A DNA stretch of 64,000 nucleotides from Phycomyces blakesleeanus NRRL 1555(-) (Eukaryota; Mucoromycota; Mucoromycetes; Mucorales; Phycomycetaceae), in contig NW_017265158.1 of the NCBI RefSeq assembly GCF_001638985.1, forward strand, positions 310,001 through 374,000. The letters are read 5' to 3'. Position numbers and translations under genes: made by a program. The notes under the pieces were generated by a model. The model was not told the origin of the DNA. It saw only the letters and a list, made by a program, of their open reading frames with translations, and did not search any database. Of this stretch, positions 33,470-43,911 are shown piece by piece (the first letter of the stretch is position 1; the number at the start of each line of letters is the position of its first letter).

Positions 33470-33770
33470 CCACAATAAGCAACCAATAAGAGTTGACTTT
33501 TTAGGATAAAAAATATTAATATTGCTAATTGGTCTTTTATATACATTTTAAATAGTGAATATACTTATAGAAGATATTACTGGGCAACAAGCATCTAAGA
33601 CATATTATCTTAGCTATTCTTTTAGCCAGAAATCAATTATTATTTTGTATAAATAGCCAAGAAATATATTTAATAAAAAGCATTTTCAATCTTATCTAAA
33701 AACTATTCTTAAAAACTTAATGATCCCCAGTGGTATTGATTTTGCGACTTAGTTACAAGTGCCAGAAAAG
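33470..33770 (+). mobile_element. LTR fragment of the D/E family, truncated on both sides
   Basis: From AATAAGCAACC to AAGTGCCAGAAAAG it matches the D-family LTR at 34381-34742, including the TTTGTATAAATAG promoter-like block and AATAAAAAGCAT. The first about 40 bp and the last about 25 bp of the LTR are missing; the right side is abutted by LTR C3 at 33771. Confidence 0.65.
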
Positions 33771-34062
33771 TGTTGGACATTATTTTAATGAATCTGTAAA
33801 ATCTGAAGATGATTAACTGCAGTATCTCTTTATGCGCAGTAACATCTTCCTGAGCATTAACCGCAATATAATGACTCTCCTTTTATTTAAATATAATATA
33901 ATAGCTACTGCAGATAATGTGCAATATTAGTCTAGAAAACTATATAAGACAATTCAATTCATATCAATAAAAAGTATCTTTTATCCTCTCTTTGATTTTA
34001 CGTATACTCTTTGATCCCCAGTGGGTTTGACCTTTTGACTTTGTTATAGTAAAAGGAAGACC

Positions 34063-34783
34063 TGTCAAGTCTCGACTGGGTGTATCTTTCTATTATTTTA
34101 ACTTGTATAAGTTTTGATAATAGATCACCACCAACTAGGACGTTGTGAATAAATAGAAACAGATAGGAATATAGAGAATTGAATGCTTTTTATTGATATA
34201 AATCTTAGAGTATTTATACAGATTTCTTAAAAGTGAAACTATCTAATCTAATTATTTTACTCAAGACATATTGGTTTTACATTTATGGAAGGCGATATAA
34301 TATGTCTTGGTTAACAAAAAGGGGAACCAATTAGTATAACATTGAGGCATATGTTAAAAGGAATAACCGATTGGATACCTTGTCAGAGTTGACATCGGTG
34401 AACAAAAGCGGTAGTTATAAGCAACCAGTAAGAGTTGACTTTTTAGGATAAAAGATCTTGACTTTGCCGATTGGTTTTTCATATATGTTTTAGATGTTTA
34501 AGATGGTGAATATACTTGTAGAAGATATTACTGGACAACAGGCATCTAAGACATATTATCGTAGCTATTCTTTTAGCCAGAAATCAATTATCATTTTGTA
34601 TAAATAGTCAAGAAATATATTTAATAAAAAGCATCTTTATTCTTATCTAAAAACTATTCATAAACTTGACGATCCCCAGTGGTATTGATTCTGCAACTTA
34701 GTTACAAGTGCCAGAAAAAAAATACCAGATCGAGACTTGACAACCTGACTTAAGGATTTCTATCTACAATGTCAACTCTGACA
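34063..34783 (-). mobile_element. D/E-family solo LTR (copy E), with copy D nested inside
   Basis: On the minus strand it starts TGTCAGAGTTGACATTG and ends GTCGAGACTTGACA; GACC is duplicated at 34059-34062 and 34784-34787 (4-bp target duplication). A TGTATAAATACTC block and AATAAA in minus orientation fit an LTR promoter and poly(A) signal. It is split by copy D. Confidence 0.75.
34381..34742 (+). mobile_element. D/E-family solo LTR (copy D), inserted in copy E
   Basis: 362 bp, starts TGTCAGAGTTGACATCGG and ends GATCGAGACTTGACA, with ACCT duplicated at 34377-34380 and 34743-34746. It has the same ends as copy E but lies in the opposite orientation, so a member of the family jumped into an older member. 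Confidence 0.8.
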
Positions 34784-34803
34784 GACCAACCCAGATCGGG
34801 AAT

Positions 34804-35454
34804 TGTTGTTCCCGATCTGGGTTGGGCTTCCTTTTACTATAACAAAGTCAAAAGGTCAAACCCACTGGGGATCAAGGAGTATACGTAAAATCAAAGAGAG
34901 GATAAAAGATACTTTTTATTGATATGAATTGAATTGTCTTATATAGTTTTCTAAACTAATACTGCGCATTATCCACAGTAGTTATTATTTATATTTAATT
35001 AAAGAAATAGTCATTATACTGCGGTTAATGCTCAGGAAGATATTACTGCACATAAAAAAGTACTGTGGTTAACTATCTTCAGATTTTACAGATTCATCAA
35101 AATGTCGTTCCTGATCTGGGATGGTCTTCCTTTTACTATAGCAAAGTCAAAAGGTCAAACCCACTGGGGATCGGAGAGTATATGTAAAATCGAAAAGAGG
35201 ATAAAAGGTCCTTTTTATTGATAGGAATTGAATTGTCTTATATAGTTTTCTAAACTAATACTGCGCATTATCCGCAGTAAACTATTATACTATATTTAAT
35301 TATAAGAGAAGTCCTTTTACTGCGGTTGATGCTCAGAAGATGTTACTGTGGTTCGTTATCTATGAGGTATCTTTGACATACAGAACTGCTGCGGTCAATT
35401 ATCCCGATTTCTCGGATTCATCAAAATAATGTCCGACAAAAATAATGTCTGACA
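34804..35454 (-). mobile_element. C-family solo LTR (copy C1), containing copy C2
   Basis: On the minus strand it starts TGTCAGACATTATTTT and ends GGGAACAACA. The 4-bp duplication GAAT lies at 34800-34803 and 35455-35458. It is interrupted near its minus-strand start by copy C2. Confidence 0.85.
35103..35438 (-). mobile_element. C-family solo LTR (copy C2), inserted in C1
   Basis: 336 bp, minus orientation, starts TGTCGGACATTATTTTGATG and ends AGGAACGACA, flanked by AAAA at 35099-35102 and 35439-35442. It is the youngest layer of this stack. Confidence 0.85.
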
Positions 35455-35487
35455 GAATGACAAACAACACAAATCAGCCGTACTCAC

Positions 35488-35494
35488 AAAAAAA
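35488..35494 (-). terminator. Pol III terminator of tRNA-Ile copy 1
   Basis: Seven A on the plus strand (T7 in the transcript) begin two bases past the tRNA 3' end, the usual Pol III stop. Confidence 0.7.
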
Positions 35495-35496
35495 GA

Positions 35497-35570
35497 TGCC
35501 CATTACAGGGGTCGAACCTGTGGCCTTGGCGTTATTAGCACCACGCTCTAACCAACTGAGCTAAACGGGC
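35497..35570 (-). tRNA. tRNA-Ile(AAU), copy 1
   Basis: 74 nt. The acceptor stem GCCCGTT pairs with AATGGGC (one G-T), the anticodon stem TGGTG/CGCCA closes a CTAATAA loop with anticodon AAT, and the T arm ACAGG/CCTGT closes TTCGACC. Box A (TAGCTCAGTTGG) and box B (GGTTCGACC) promoters are present; no intron, no encoded CCA. The plus-strand sequence CTGAGCTAAACGGGC at its 5' end (35556-35570) recurs at the 3' end of the adjacent LINE. Confidence 0.95.
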
Positions 35571-36840
35571 ATTTGTATTTGTTATGTGTGTTGTAGGCTA
35601 CTACACCTTTGTCTAGTTTCTGGTGAGGGATACCGGATGGTGGATTCCTTCGGTGATTTGGTCCAGCAGTAAGCCGTGACGGGTGGTACCAGACTCGTGG
35701 GCGTTGACGTCGACGGTGAGTCAACCGAGTGACGTGTCTCGAGGGACAAGAGTGGTCCCCCCAGGTTTCTTGGGAAATCTTGCTCCCAATACCCCTATAC
35801 CCAAACCCCTCAATATAATCCTGTTCCTTAAAATTAAAATACCCATCTACATCGTCACCTCAGAAACACCTGTCATCCACTAAAAACATTATACCTCTTT
35901 CCCCTAATTTTATACACTTCTTTATTACCAACATTTATTCTACACTATTTTGTATTATATTTTATTAGATTCCATTATAATATTATTATTATATTTTTTT
36001 ACTTTACTTGACTACATTGTTATTATATTATTACTTTACTTCTATTCTACCTTACTATATTTTTATTTTATCTTTATTCAATTATTATATTTTTATTATA
36101 CTTTTATTTTACTCTTTCTATAATTGTCTATTCTACTTCTACTATCAACACCAGTTACATATAGTAAAAATTTTCACTTGACTTTCTTTTTTTTTTCTCA
36201 AAAAATTATTTTAACCAAACATTTTTGTTTATAAAAGAAACAATCTTTTCAATCAATAAAATCATCATTCCATCCTTGATCTTATTTATTTTTGTCCGTT
36301 ATTATCATTATTTTTCATTCATATACAGTATCCTTGTTCTTTGGAGTGTTGTCTGTCAATTTTGATATATTTTATTTCTCTGTTTTCCCTTTTCTGTCTT
36401 TCTCAGACTTTGTTATTGTCACAATTTCCATTTTAATCTTCTTTCTATTTTTTTACCTGTCTGTCACCAATTCTTATATGTTAAATTACCCATTCTTTTC
36501 TATTCTTATTGTATTCTTCTTCTTGTATTTCGTAATTCACATTACATTTATTTGCCAAGTGATACTGTTATAATCCACAACAAACAAACATATTACGCGT
36601 CATATTTGTCTGGTTCCAAAATTTTATTTTTGACAAATCTACATATAAAGTGTATCCATCCACCAACATCTTTACGCAAAATAATCCATCCGTTACGAAA
36701 AACGTACCTCCCATTGCCAAAAGTAGTGCAGTCCTTGTTCTTGATATCCCAGCTATCAGCAAAAAAAAATTTCAGCTCTATCAGACAACATTTTGACATT
36801 CACATTCTTGATCTCAATAGCCAATTTGCAAATTGGCAAT

Positions 36841-37370
36841 ATGCAGGGATTACCAACCGAGCTTACCTCATTCCTGACGACATTGCAGATACAAATCATG
36901 AATGTGCAAAACAGAACCGACCAGTTGGAGCGACTTGCAGCAGAGAATGCAAGACTAACCACTGAATTAGACCATGCTAGAACAACAATTGCTAATCTGC
37001 AGAAGCAATTAGAATCCCAGAGTGCACCTGAAAATTTTTTTTCAGAAATTTCACTTTCGAACTCAGCTGGCGCAGTAGGTCCTCATATCAACAACAAAGA
37101 ACCAGGTCTGAAAGCCTCTACTTGGGCTAGTAAAGCCAGTGTTTCTCTTCCTGCAATTGTACCAAAAGTGTCTACTGTTCCCTCTGCTCGCTGAATTGCA
37201 GCTTCTGTCTGTATGTTCGCTCTTCCCTCTGGTCTTTCGGGTTATGAATATGTTTATATTCTAAGATCAAGACGCCTTAAGCACAAAGAAGTCCGTTCCT
37301 CTCTCTGCACTCTTGGGGTAGATTCTTTTTGACTTTTGGACATTAACTTCCCAGCCAGAGGTATCATTGG
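36841..37370 (+). pseudogene. LINE A ORF1, N-terminal part
   Basis: ATG at 36841; the product starts MQGLPTELTSFLTT and has a heptad-like, leucine-rich stretch (LERLAAENARLTTELDHART), as in coiled-coil ORF1 proteins. A TGA near 37192 replaces a Trp codon that is present in LINE B (CWVAAS). The frame then continues in relics (YEYVYI) until the Gypsy LTR. The remainder of ORF1 lies at 43532-43890. Confidence 0.7.
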
Positions 37371-37902
37371 TGTTGTGGTGGTTGAAGTTGAAGAAGTTTT
37401 TAAGAGGAAGAATTCAAGATTTGAAATTAGGAACGAAGATTCGTGAGAACTTGTGTAGGTTTTGTTTATTGAGAAAGATTTTGTATCAAAGTTTGACCAG
37501 GTTCCTACACTGAACTACTACTGCTATTTATATTGTTTTGGATTGGGAAAATTATATGACTGGGGTCAGGTAATCGATCCTATCTGAGCCTTAATCAGAG
37601 CAACGTGATCTTGGGATAATTAATGTATGATTAATTATATAAATGTGTGTAGTCCCAATGAAGTATTAACATCGAAAGTAAATGTGTTTATGAGTTATAA
37701 TTATGCTTATAATAATTCACTGATGTATCCCATATTATGGTGATATCATCATATGAAATATAATCACTATCATGCATGCTAAACCTGTGTGTTAAATAAT
37801 AAAGTAATCGGTAGACACCTTTGACTGGAATAGCTGAGGCCTTATATTATTTCCTTCAGACTTATTCTCAATTACAGCAGTAGTCAATACTCATTTACAA
37901 CA
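37371..37902 (-). mobile_element. 3' LTR of the intact Gypsy chromovirus (family A)
   Basis: 532 bp, with TGTTG...CAACA ends. I see no difference from the other LTR at 43000-43531 on reading them side by side. On the minus strand a purine-rich stretch GGTGGAGGATAA lies directly before it and suits a polypurine tract. The outer flank ATTGG (37366-37370) is the target duplication. Confidence 0.9.
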
Positions 37903-38078
37903 TTATCCTCCACCAGATTCAACAATACCTTTTGTTGATTCGGCAAAACATCTCATCTTAACTATTTATTAATTTGTCGAATTGCTCAATTTCATTTGGG
38001 TCAATTACGCTCATAATTTTTTTTTTTTTTATACTTCAAGAGATCTGCACTGTAAACTCAGCTCCGTGGATTACGTGT

Positions 38079-41000
38079 TTATTTTATCAAATTTTTTGTT
38101 GCTCTTCTTTTGGACATTCTTTCTTCTCTACTCAGTGCGGTAGGAAGCTTACTTCCATTGTACTCTTCAATGCGATTCCTTTTTATTTTACCATCATGTC
38201 TTGGAATTTGAACTGTTTTCTTTAATGAGGCTGCACTCTTATTCACTAATTCCGTGGCTCTCTCATTCTCTAAACGTTCGATTTCTCTGACCTTCTTCCA
38301 ATACTTTTGTATTATTGTGGGATTGGTAAAATCGTTAGCCATTTGCCATGTGTTTGCCCGTTCACCATAACCAACCCATTTTACCAGATATTCTCTTTCA
38401 CCAGCAGCACCACGATGATCGCGAATGTCTTCAACTTCATAGAGCTCATTCTCAATTGTAGATTCATCGATGGTAACCATCTTGAGTTCTGAGGGTGTGT
38501 AATTTCGGTGCAACAATTCTCCTTGCTCATCCTTTAGTTCATACGATCCTCCTTTATTTCTTCGAACCACTGTATAAGGACCTTCATAGATTGGTGCCAA
38601 TTTATTTGGACGATGTGGTAATCTGACCATTACGTGTGTTCCTTTGGGGATGTCTATTAAGATGTTCTTGTGATCGTATTTCTTTTTTAACTCTTCGTTG
38701 ATCCGCAAGACTCTTTCGTTTATGGCAGGGAATATTATTTTATCCATATATTCAATCTGCTTCTCCAATTCATCAATTGTTACCGTGTTTTTGGGAAGAG
38801 AGAATTTTGCTTTATCACCATACTCATCAGGTACATTAACTCTGCGAGCATACATTAGTGAAAAGGGTGCACTCAGTGTCTTTTGAGGAATATGTCTGTT
38901 TATGCATAGCTGAACAATTGGTAAATAGTGACACCAGTCATTGCTGTTCGCTCTCATCATTTTCCGTACAGTATTCTCTGCAACTTTCACACTGGCTTCA
39001 GCAATACCATTTCCTTGTGGATGATATGCCGTTGAATATCTTCGATCAATACCAAGCTCTTTCGATAGGCTTGCCATTAAAGAATTTCTAAATTCCAACC
39101 CATTGTCACTTTGCATTACTTTGGGAAAACCATAATCTCCAAATATTTTTATCAATGCCTTAGCTATTGTTGTCGGGTTTTTGTTTGGTAATGGTCTCAA
39201 GATGATATACTTGGAACAAACATCAACTAACACTAGCATATACGTGTGACCATCCTCTGATACTGGGAATTCACCGCATAAGTCAATTGCAACATGATCA
39301 AATGGTCGGAAAGCTACAACATTGGTCAATGGGTGATATCCTCTTTTGCTGATGTTGTGCTTCTGACATTCAGAGCAAGAACGAATAATCTCCTTTGCTT
39401 CTTCATATATATTAGTCCAATGTAATCCTTGAGAGTGAAGATCATTCACCATAGCTTGACTACCAAAGTGACCAAACGAATGTGCTTCTTTTAACAAGCC
39501 ATTTCGCTTTTCTTCAGGAGGCGACATATAGTCGGAAGTCTCTGATACATTTTCGATGAGTTGTGTAGCAAGTACATTTAGCACTTTGTCCTTACTGTAC
39601 TTTTTCTTACGAATAATAACTTTATCTTTAGATTGCAAGTGTTTTGTTCTGATTTTTCTCAATCCATCATCCTCCACCAGCTTGTAACTATCCTCTGGAG
39701 GATACAAGCGACTCAACAAGTCTGGTAGTTTATTCAACAAACCAGGAATATGGACCACCTTAAAATCAAAGTCAAGAAGTGTCTCAATCCAGCCAATTAT
39801 CATGGGATTAGCAATTTTTTGTGTGTGAAGATAAGTGAGTGCTTTATGATCAGTAAAAATGGTGAACTGTCGGCCCCATAGAAATGGACGGAATTTATCA
39901 AGCGCCAAAACGACTGCATACAATTCTCTTTTGGTGGTGCTCCATCGCCGTTGGGATGGGCTCAGGGAAGTTGACACAAAACTAATATACTTATCACGCC
40001 CTTGATTGTTGCGCTGAAAAAGCAGGCAGGCTACTCCATAAAGGGAAGCATCTGTGGCCACATACATTTCACGTGACATATCTGCGTAATGAAGAATTAA
40101 ATCCTGATGCAGTATGTCCTTTAATGCTTTAAAGCTTCTTGTCTGCTCATCTGTCCATAGCTCAGCTACATTGTTGGCATGACTTAATCGTGAAATAGGT
40201 TCAGCCACCTTCGAGATCATGGGAATATAGTCTCTGAAGTAATTAATCAAACCCATAAATTGCTGAATTTGTTTCGCAGTTTTAGGAATAGGCCATTTAT
40301 CAACGTTTGTCAACTTTCGCTTATCAACCTTGGTGCCTGTCTCATTGACGACAAAACCAAGCAATCGCACTGAATGTTGAAACCAGACACATTTATCAGA
40401 GTTTAGAATCAACTTCGCCGATGTCAATCTATCAATCACTATTTTTACATCCTTAACATGCTGCTCAAATGTTTCGCTAGCCACAATACAATCATCAACA
40501 AAATTCTGCACACAGTCAATTTTATCAAACAAAGTTGCCATGACATGTTGAAATTGTGATGTAAGCATCTTCAAGCCAAAGCAGCCTTTAATGAAGCTAT
40601 ATTGTTGCCCATCTAAATGAGTGAATGTTAATTTATGAACATCTTCAGGTGCAACTTTGAAACGATGGTAGGCATTCGATAAATCCAATGTGGTGAAAAA
40701 TTTCTTTCCACTCAAATTCTGGAATATCGTTTGGATTTTAGGAATTGGATAGTTGAATGTGGGAGGTAGGATCTGATTCAATAATCGCACATCTAGACAA
40801 ACTCGGTGACTCACAATCTCTCCAGCTTTGTTTCTTTTAGGCACAAGCAACATAGGACTGTTGAAGGAAGTATTGGTCTTGGACTTGACAATCGTGCCTG
40901 TCTCAAGCCATTCTTTTACTTGTTTATCAAGTGTTGGTCGTAGAGCATGGGGAATAGGATATTGACGTCTATAAGCTGTGGCGCCTTCTTTTGTGGGTAA

Positions 41001-42980
41001 TCTAATTAGAGATTCTGATAAAGGACAAGAGGACTCGACTGGGATTTTCTTATTTTCATCCAGTGAGGCCTGAATTGACTGAATAAATTCTGCTCGCTGT
41101 ATTTCCGTACCAGCTGGCGAATTATCCGGTTCAAACTTTTTCTCTTTATCGATATTTAGATTCTCATACACAGCGGCATAGTCTTTAGCGTTATCTGAAT
41201 GAATATATTCTCCTTCGATATCGTATGCAACATTAATCAATCCGATGTTCATTTTTGTTAAGATATCTCTTCCAAGAAGAATATCAAAATTAAATCCTGT
41301 ATTAAACTCTAACACCTCGGGTGCATGCTTAAACGTAATTCCATTCACATATTTAAAATTTAAAGGATCAGTTTTTCCCAATCGCTTAGTACCACTATTC
41401 TTTGACAAGAAAGTGAAGGAACCATTTGATGAATTTATTTTATTTATATTTAAATTTTCATTCAAACATTGTAAACTAATGAAAGTGCGTGCACTGCCAG
41501 TGTCAATCATTCCAAGTAGTTTGTGGTTCTCTACAATAATAGGAGTGGTTAGATTAAATGCATCATTGGCTTTAACCCTTCTCTCAATTTTGTCAAGTAG
41601 GTACTTACAGTCGAAAGACATGTCTTCGAGTTCCAAGTCGACACTATTTTGGATCGCCTTGAGCACTTGCTCAGACTTCTCCTTGGCAGGGACCTGCGAG
41701 ACCATCAGGACTGGCTCACTGTCCTTACAGACGTGGCCACGGAAGTAGTTTTCTCCACACCGCCTGCAGGGGTTGCGCTTGGTGGGGGCAGCTACTTTGG
41801 CCTTGTTGTTGGCCAGGGTGAAGCATTTGCTCGACTCATGTGTAGTATTCTTACCATGGTGCGAGCAGAAGAAGGAACGCTCCGGCTTACTGCTTCGGTG
41901 CTGCTGGTTGTTGCTGGAGTGCACCTTCTTGCGAGGGTACGCCTCCATTCTCTTCTTCTCCATTCTCTTCTCAGTGTGCATGTTGGCACCAGGAATGAGC
42001 TGAGTAGCTTCGGCATACATGCGATTGTCGTCGCCAAGGATGTCTCTGCCAATCTGCGTCAACTGCTCCACAGTCCAATCTCTTTTGGTCTCGCCATTGA
42101 AGTCCAATCTGGTCATGGTGAGCCGCAAGAGTGTCTGTACTTGCCTAGTCAAGGAAGCGAGGAAGCGGTCGGCAACACGAGCATCGTTTTTGGGGAGGCC
42201 GGCATCATACACAGCCTGAAGGAACTTCTTGGAGTAATCTCCAATCGACTCAGAAGGAAGCATTACCATGGTAAATACCTCTTTTACCGAACGGGATGTC
42301 ACCAAGCGCGATCCATGTCTTGCTGTAAAGCAGATCTTGGCCGCATTCCAATCTACACACTTCTTCAAATCCATCTCTACCCATCCATCGTCACTATGAG
42401 GCAAGCAGAGCGGTAAAAATCTCTTCCAAACTAGTTCAATGTCCTGAAGGGACGACTCAATAACCTTTTGGAAGGTGCGAAGGAAGTGGTCTACTGAGTG
42501 AAAGACCTCTTCATTCGGGAAGGATCTAATCACATCGTCTGCCAACTGGAACTTAGGAAGATCTCTTCTATTAAGAGTCAACCCTCCAGTGCGACTACTC
42601 TTCTCTACAACTTTCACAGAAGGCGAAAGGTACTGACTGCATGCTATTTCTATATCTATCATTTCTTTGACGCGTCTGACCTTATTAAGGGCTAATTCAG
42701 CTGCTTGCTCATCGTTCATAGCGTGAGCAGTGCTGACAGCCTCTACATGCTGTTGAAGTTCTAGTCTAAGTTTCTCTGACAAAGACAAGACTGTTGTAGC
42801 AGCATTCGCTACCAAGGGACGAAGGGGAGAGGGAGCAACAAATTGTCCAGGGGTGGAGCTGGCAAAGGAGATGTTGTCACTCAGACTGGCGATGAGGTCC
42901 TCCTCAGTCATGACGGACATGGCATCCTCATCATGAGCAGGGATGATGGCGGCGGGATAGTTCTCAGCAGAGGGGTTCAT
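38079..42980 (-). CDS. Gag-Pol polyprotein with C-terminal chromodomain
   Basis: 1633 aa in one frame; the ATG lies only 19 bp inside the 5' LTR end. Gag occupies about residues 1-450 with a Cys/His segment (CSHHGKNTTHESSKC, then CRRCGENYFRGHVC). Protease: IDTGSARTF. Reverse transcriptase: LDLSNAYHRF and FVDD in place of the usual YxDD. RNase H: ATDASLYGVACLLF and FTDHKAL. Integrase: an H-H-C-C zinc part ending CSECQKH, then the DDE core with AIDLCG, SDNGLEF and NGIAEASVK. The chromodomain is at about 1510-1570 (YLVKWVGYGERANTWQ), the mark of chromoviruses, which uses chromatin marks for target choice. No frameshift separates gag and pol. After the LTR no obvious tRNA-complementary primer site (TGG...) is seen. 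Confidence 0.93.
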   Translation of the reverse strand: MNPSAENYPAAIIPAHDEDAMSVMTEEDLIASLSDNISFASSTPGQFVAPSPLRPLVANAATTVLSLSEKLRLELQQHVEAVSTAHAMNDEQAAELALNKVRRVKEMIDIEIACSQYLSPSVKVVEKSSRTGGLTLNRRDLPKFQLADDVIRSFPNEEVFHSVDHFLRTFQKVIESSLQDIELVWKRFLPLCLPHSDDGWVEMDLKKCVDWNAAKICFTARHGSRLVTSRSVKEVFTMVMLPSESIGDYSKKFLQAVYDAGLPKNDARVADRFLASLTRQVQTLLRLTMTRLDFNGETKRDWTVEQLTQIGRDILGDDNRMYAEATQLIPGANMHTEKRMEKKRMEAYPRKKVHSSNNQQHRSSKPERSFFCSHHGKNTTHESSKCFTLANNKAKVAAPTKRNPCRRCGENYFRGHVCKDSEPVLMVSQVPAKEKSEQVLKAIQNSVDLELEDMSFDCKYLLDKIERRVKANDAFNLTTPIIVENHKLLGMIDTGSARTFISLQCLNENLNINKINSSNGSFTFLSKNSGTKRLGKTDPLNFKYVNGITFKHAPEVLEFNTGFNFDILLGRDILTKMNIGLINVAYDIEGEYIHSDNAKDYAAVYENLNIDKEKKFEPDNSPAGTEIQRAEFIQSIQASLDENKKIPVESSCPLSESLIRLPTKEGATAYRRQYPIPHALRPTLDKQVKEWLETGTIVKSKTNTSFNSPMLLVPKRNKAGEIVSHRVCLDVRLLNQILPPTFNYPIPKIQTIFQNLSGKKFFTTLDLSNAYHRFKVAPEDVHKLTFTHLDGQQYSFIKGCFGLKMLTSQFQHVMATLFDKIDCVQNFVDDCIVASETFEQHVKDVKIVIDRLTSAKLILNSDKCVWFQHSVRLLGFVVNETGTKVDKRKLTNVDKWPIPKTAKQIQQFMGLINYFRDYIPMISKVAEPISRLSHANNVAELWTDEQTRSFKALKDILHQDLILHYADMSREMYVATDASLYGVACLLFQRNNQGRDKYISFVSTSLSPSQRRWSTTKRELYAVVLALDKFRPFLWGRQFTIFTDHKALTYLHTQKIANPMIIGWIETLLDFDFKVVHIPGLLNKLPDLLSRLYPPEDSYKLVEDDGLRKIRTKHLQSKDKVIIRKKKYSKDKVLNVLATQLIENVSETSDYMSPPEEKRNGLLKEAHSFGHFGSQAMVNDLHSQGLHWTNIYEEAKEIIRSCSECQKHNISKRGYHPLTNVVAFRPFDHVAIDLCGEFPVSEDGHTYMLVLVDVCSKYIILRPLPNKNPTTIAKALIKIFGDYGFPKVMQSDNGLEFRNSLMASLSKELGIDRRYSTAYHPQGNGIAEASVKVAENTVRKMMRANSNDWCHYLPIVQLCINRHIPQKTLSAPFSLMYARRVNVPDEYGDKAKFSLPKNTVTIDELEKQIEYMDKIIFPAINERVLRINEELKKKYDHKNILIDIPKGTHVMVRLPHRPNKLAPIYEGPYTVVRRNKGGSYELKDEQGELLHRNYTPSELKMVTIDESTIENELYEVEDIRDHRGAAGEREYLVKWVGYGERANTWQMANDFTNPTIIQKYWKKVREIERLENERATELVNKSAASLKKTVQIPRHDGKIKRNRIEEYNGSKLPTALSREERMSKRRATKNLIK

Positions 42981-42999
42981 GGTAGTTCACGAAAAAAAA

Positions 43000-43531
43000 T
43001 GTTGTGGTGGTTGAAGTTGAAGAAGTTTTTAAGAGGAAGAATTCAAGATTTGAAATTAGGAACGAAGATTCGTGAGAACTTGTGTAGGTTTTGTTTATTG
43101 AGAAAGATTTTGTATCAAAGTTTGACCAGGTTCCTACACTGAACTACTACTGCTATTTATATTGTTTTGGATTGGGAAAATTATATGACTGGGGTCAGGT
43201 AATCGATCCTATCTGAGCCTTAATCAGAGCAACGTGATCTTGGGATAATTAATGTATGATTAATTATATAAATGTGTGTAGTCCCAATGAAGTATTAACA
43301 TCGAAAGTAAATGTGTTTATGAGTTATAATTATGCTTATAATAATTCACTGATGTATCCCATATTATGGTGATATCATCATATGAAATATAATCACTATC
43401 ATGCATGCTAAACCTGTGTGTTAAATAATAAAGTAATCGGTAGACACCTTTGACTGGAATAGCTGAGGCCTTATATTATTTCCTTCAGACTTATTCTCAA
43501 TTACAGCAGTAGTCAATACTCATTTACAACA
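43000..43531 (-). mobile_element. 5' LTR of the intact Gypsy chromovirus (family A)
   Basis: 532 bp, reads as a copy of 37371-37902. On the minus strand, transcription would start within it and enter Gag-Pol. The ATTGG target duplication follows at 43532-43536. Confidence 0.9.
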
Positions 43532-43890
43532 ATTGGCATCCTTGTTCATATCCAGTATGCTGATACACTTAAGGCTAAACTGACAACTGCTTCTGTTGAG
43601 ATTTTGGATGCATTTGATCCACTTGACCCTGATAATGTTGCTGATCCCAAGTATGCATCTCTGCCCACTCATGAACTTGCCAACACTGCTGCCATGCTTC
43701 ACCATGATAGATGTCTCCAAGCTCTTCAGTTCTTGCATCCACATGTTGCTATCTCAGTTGGTCACTTCTTTTGTGAGGAAGGGTGAATCAGTGAAGATAA
43801 AATCCCAACACGTACTACTCTTAACAATGCCACTGGTGAATCTTTGTTCAAACGTCAGCGCAGCTCATCAGTCACTATATCTGAATGAGT
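43532..43890 (+). pseudogene. LINE A ORF1, C-terminal part
   Basis: Aligns with 48660-49025 of LINE B: FDPLDPDNVADPKYASLP here against FDPLDPKNVVDPKFANLS there, then CLQALQFLHPHV. Broken by a TGA near 43785 and by a frame change. Confidence 0.7.
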
Positions 43891-43911
43891 AATCTCAATA
43901 TTGGATTATAG

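Larger units (their letters stand above)
33771..35462 (+). mobile_element. C-family LTR (copy C3) carrying two nested insertion stacks
   Basis: Begins TGTTGGACATTATTTTAATG and ends GAATGACA. It is interrupted after GACC (34059-34062) by the D/E-family LTR stack and after GAAT (34800-34803) by C1, which itself holds C2. Removing the insertions leaves an LTR like the one at 56550-56911. No clear target duplication flanks C3 itself (AAAG versus AACA). C3 ends 34 bp from the tRNA-Ile gene. Confidence 0.65.
37371..43531 (-). mobile_element. Intact Ty3/Gypsy chromovirus, 6.16 kb
   Basis: Two 532-bp LTRs, a single uninterrupted Gag-Pol frame between them, and ATTGG duplicated at 37366-37370 and 43532-43536. 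It is inserted in ORF1 of LINE A. Apparent identity of the LTRs and the open frame point to a recent, possibly still mobile copy. Confidence 0.93.

Noticed and set aside
36292..36573. 93-codon frame in the LINE A leader
   Set aside because: T-rich composition only; it lies before the true ORF1 start at 36841.
41649..42416. 255-codon plus-strand frame
   Set aside because: It lies antisense to the Gag part of the intact Gypsy polyprotein; it is a shadow of that coding sequence.
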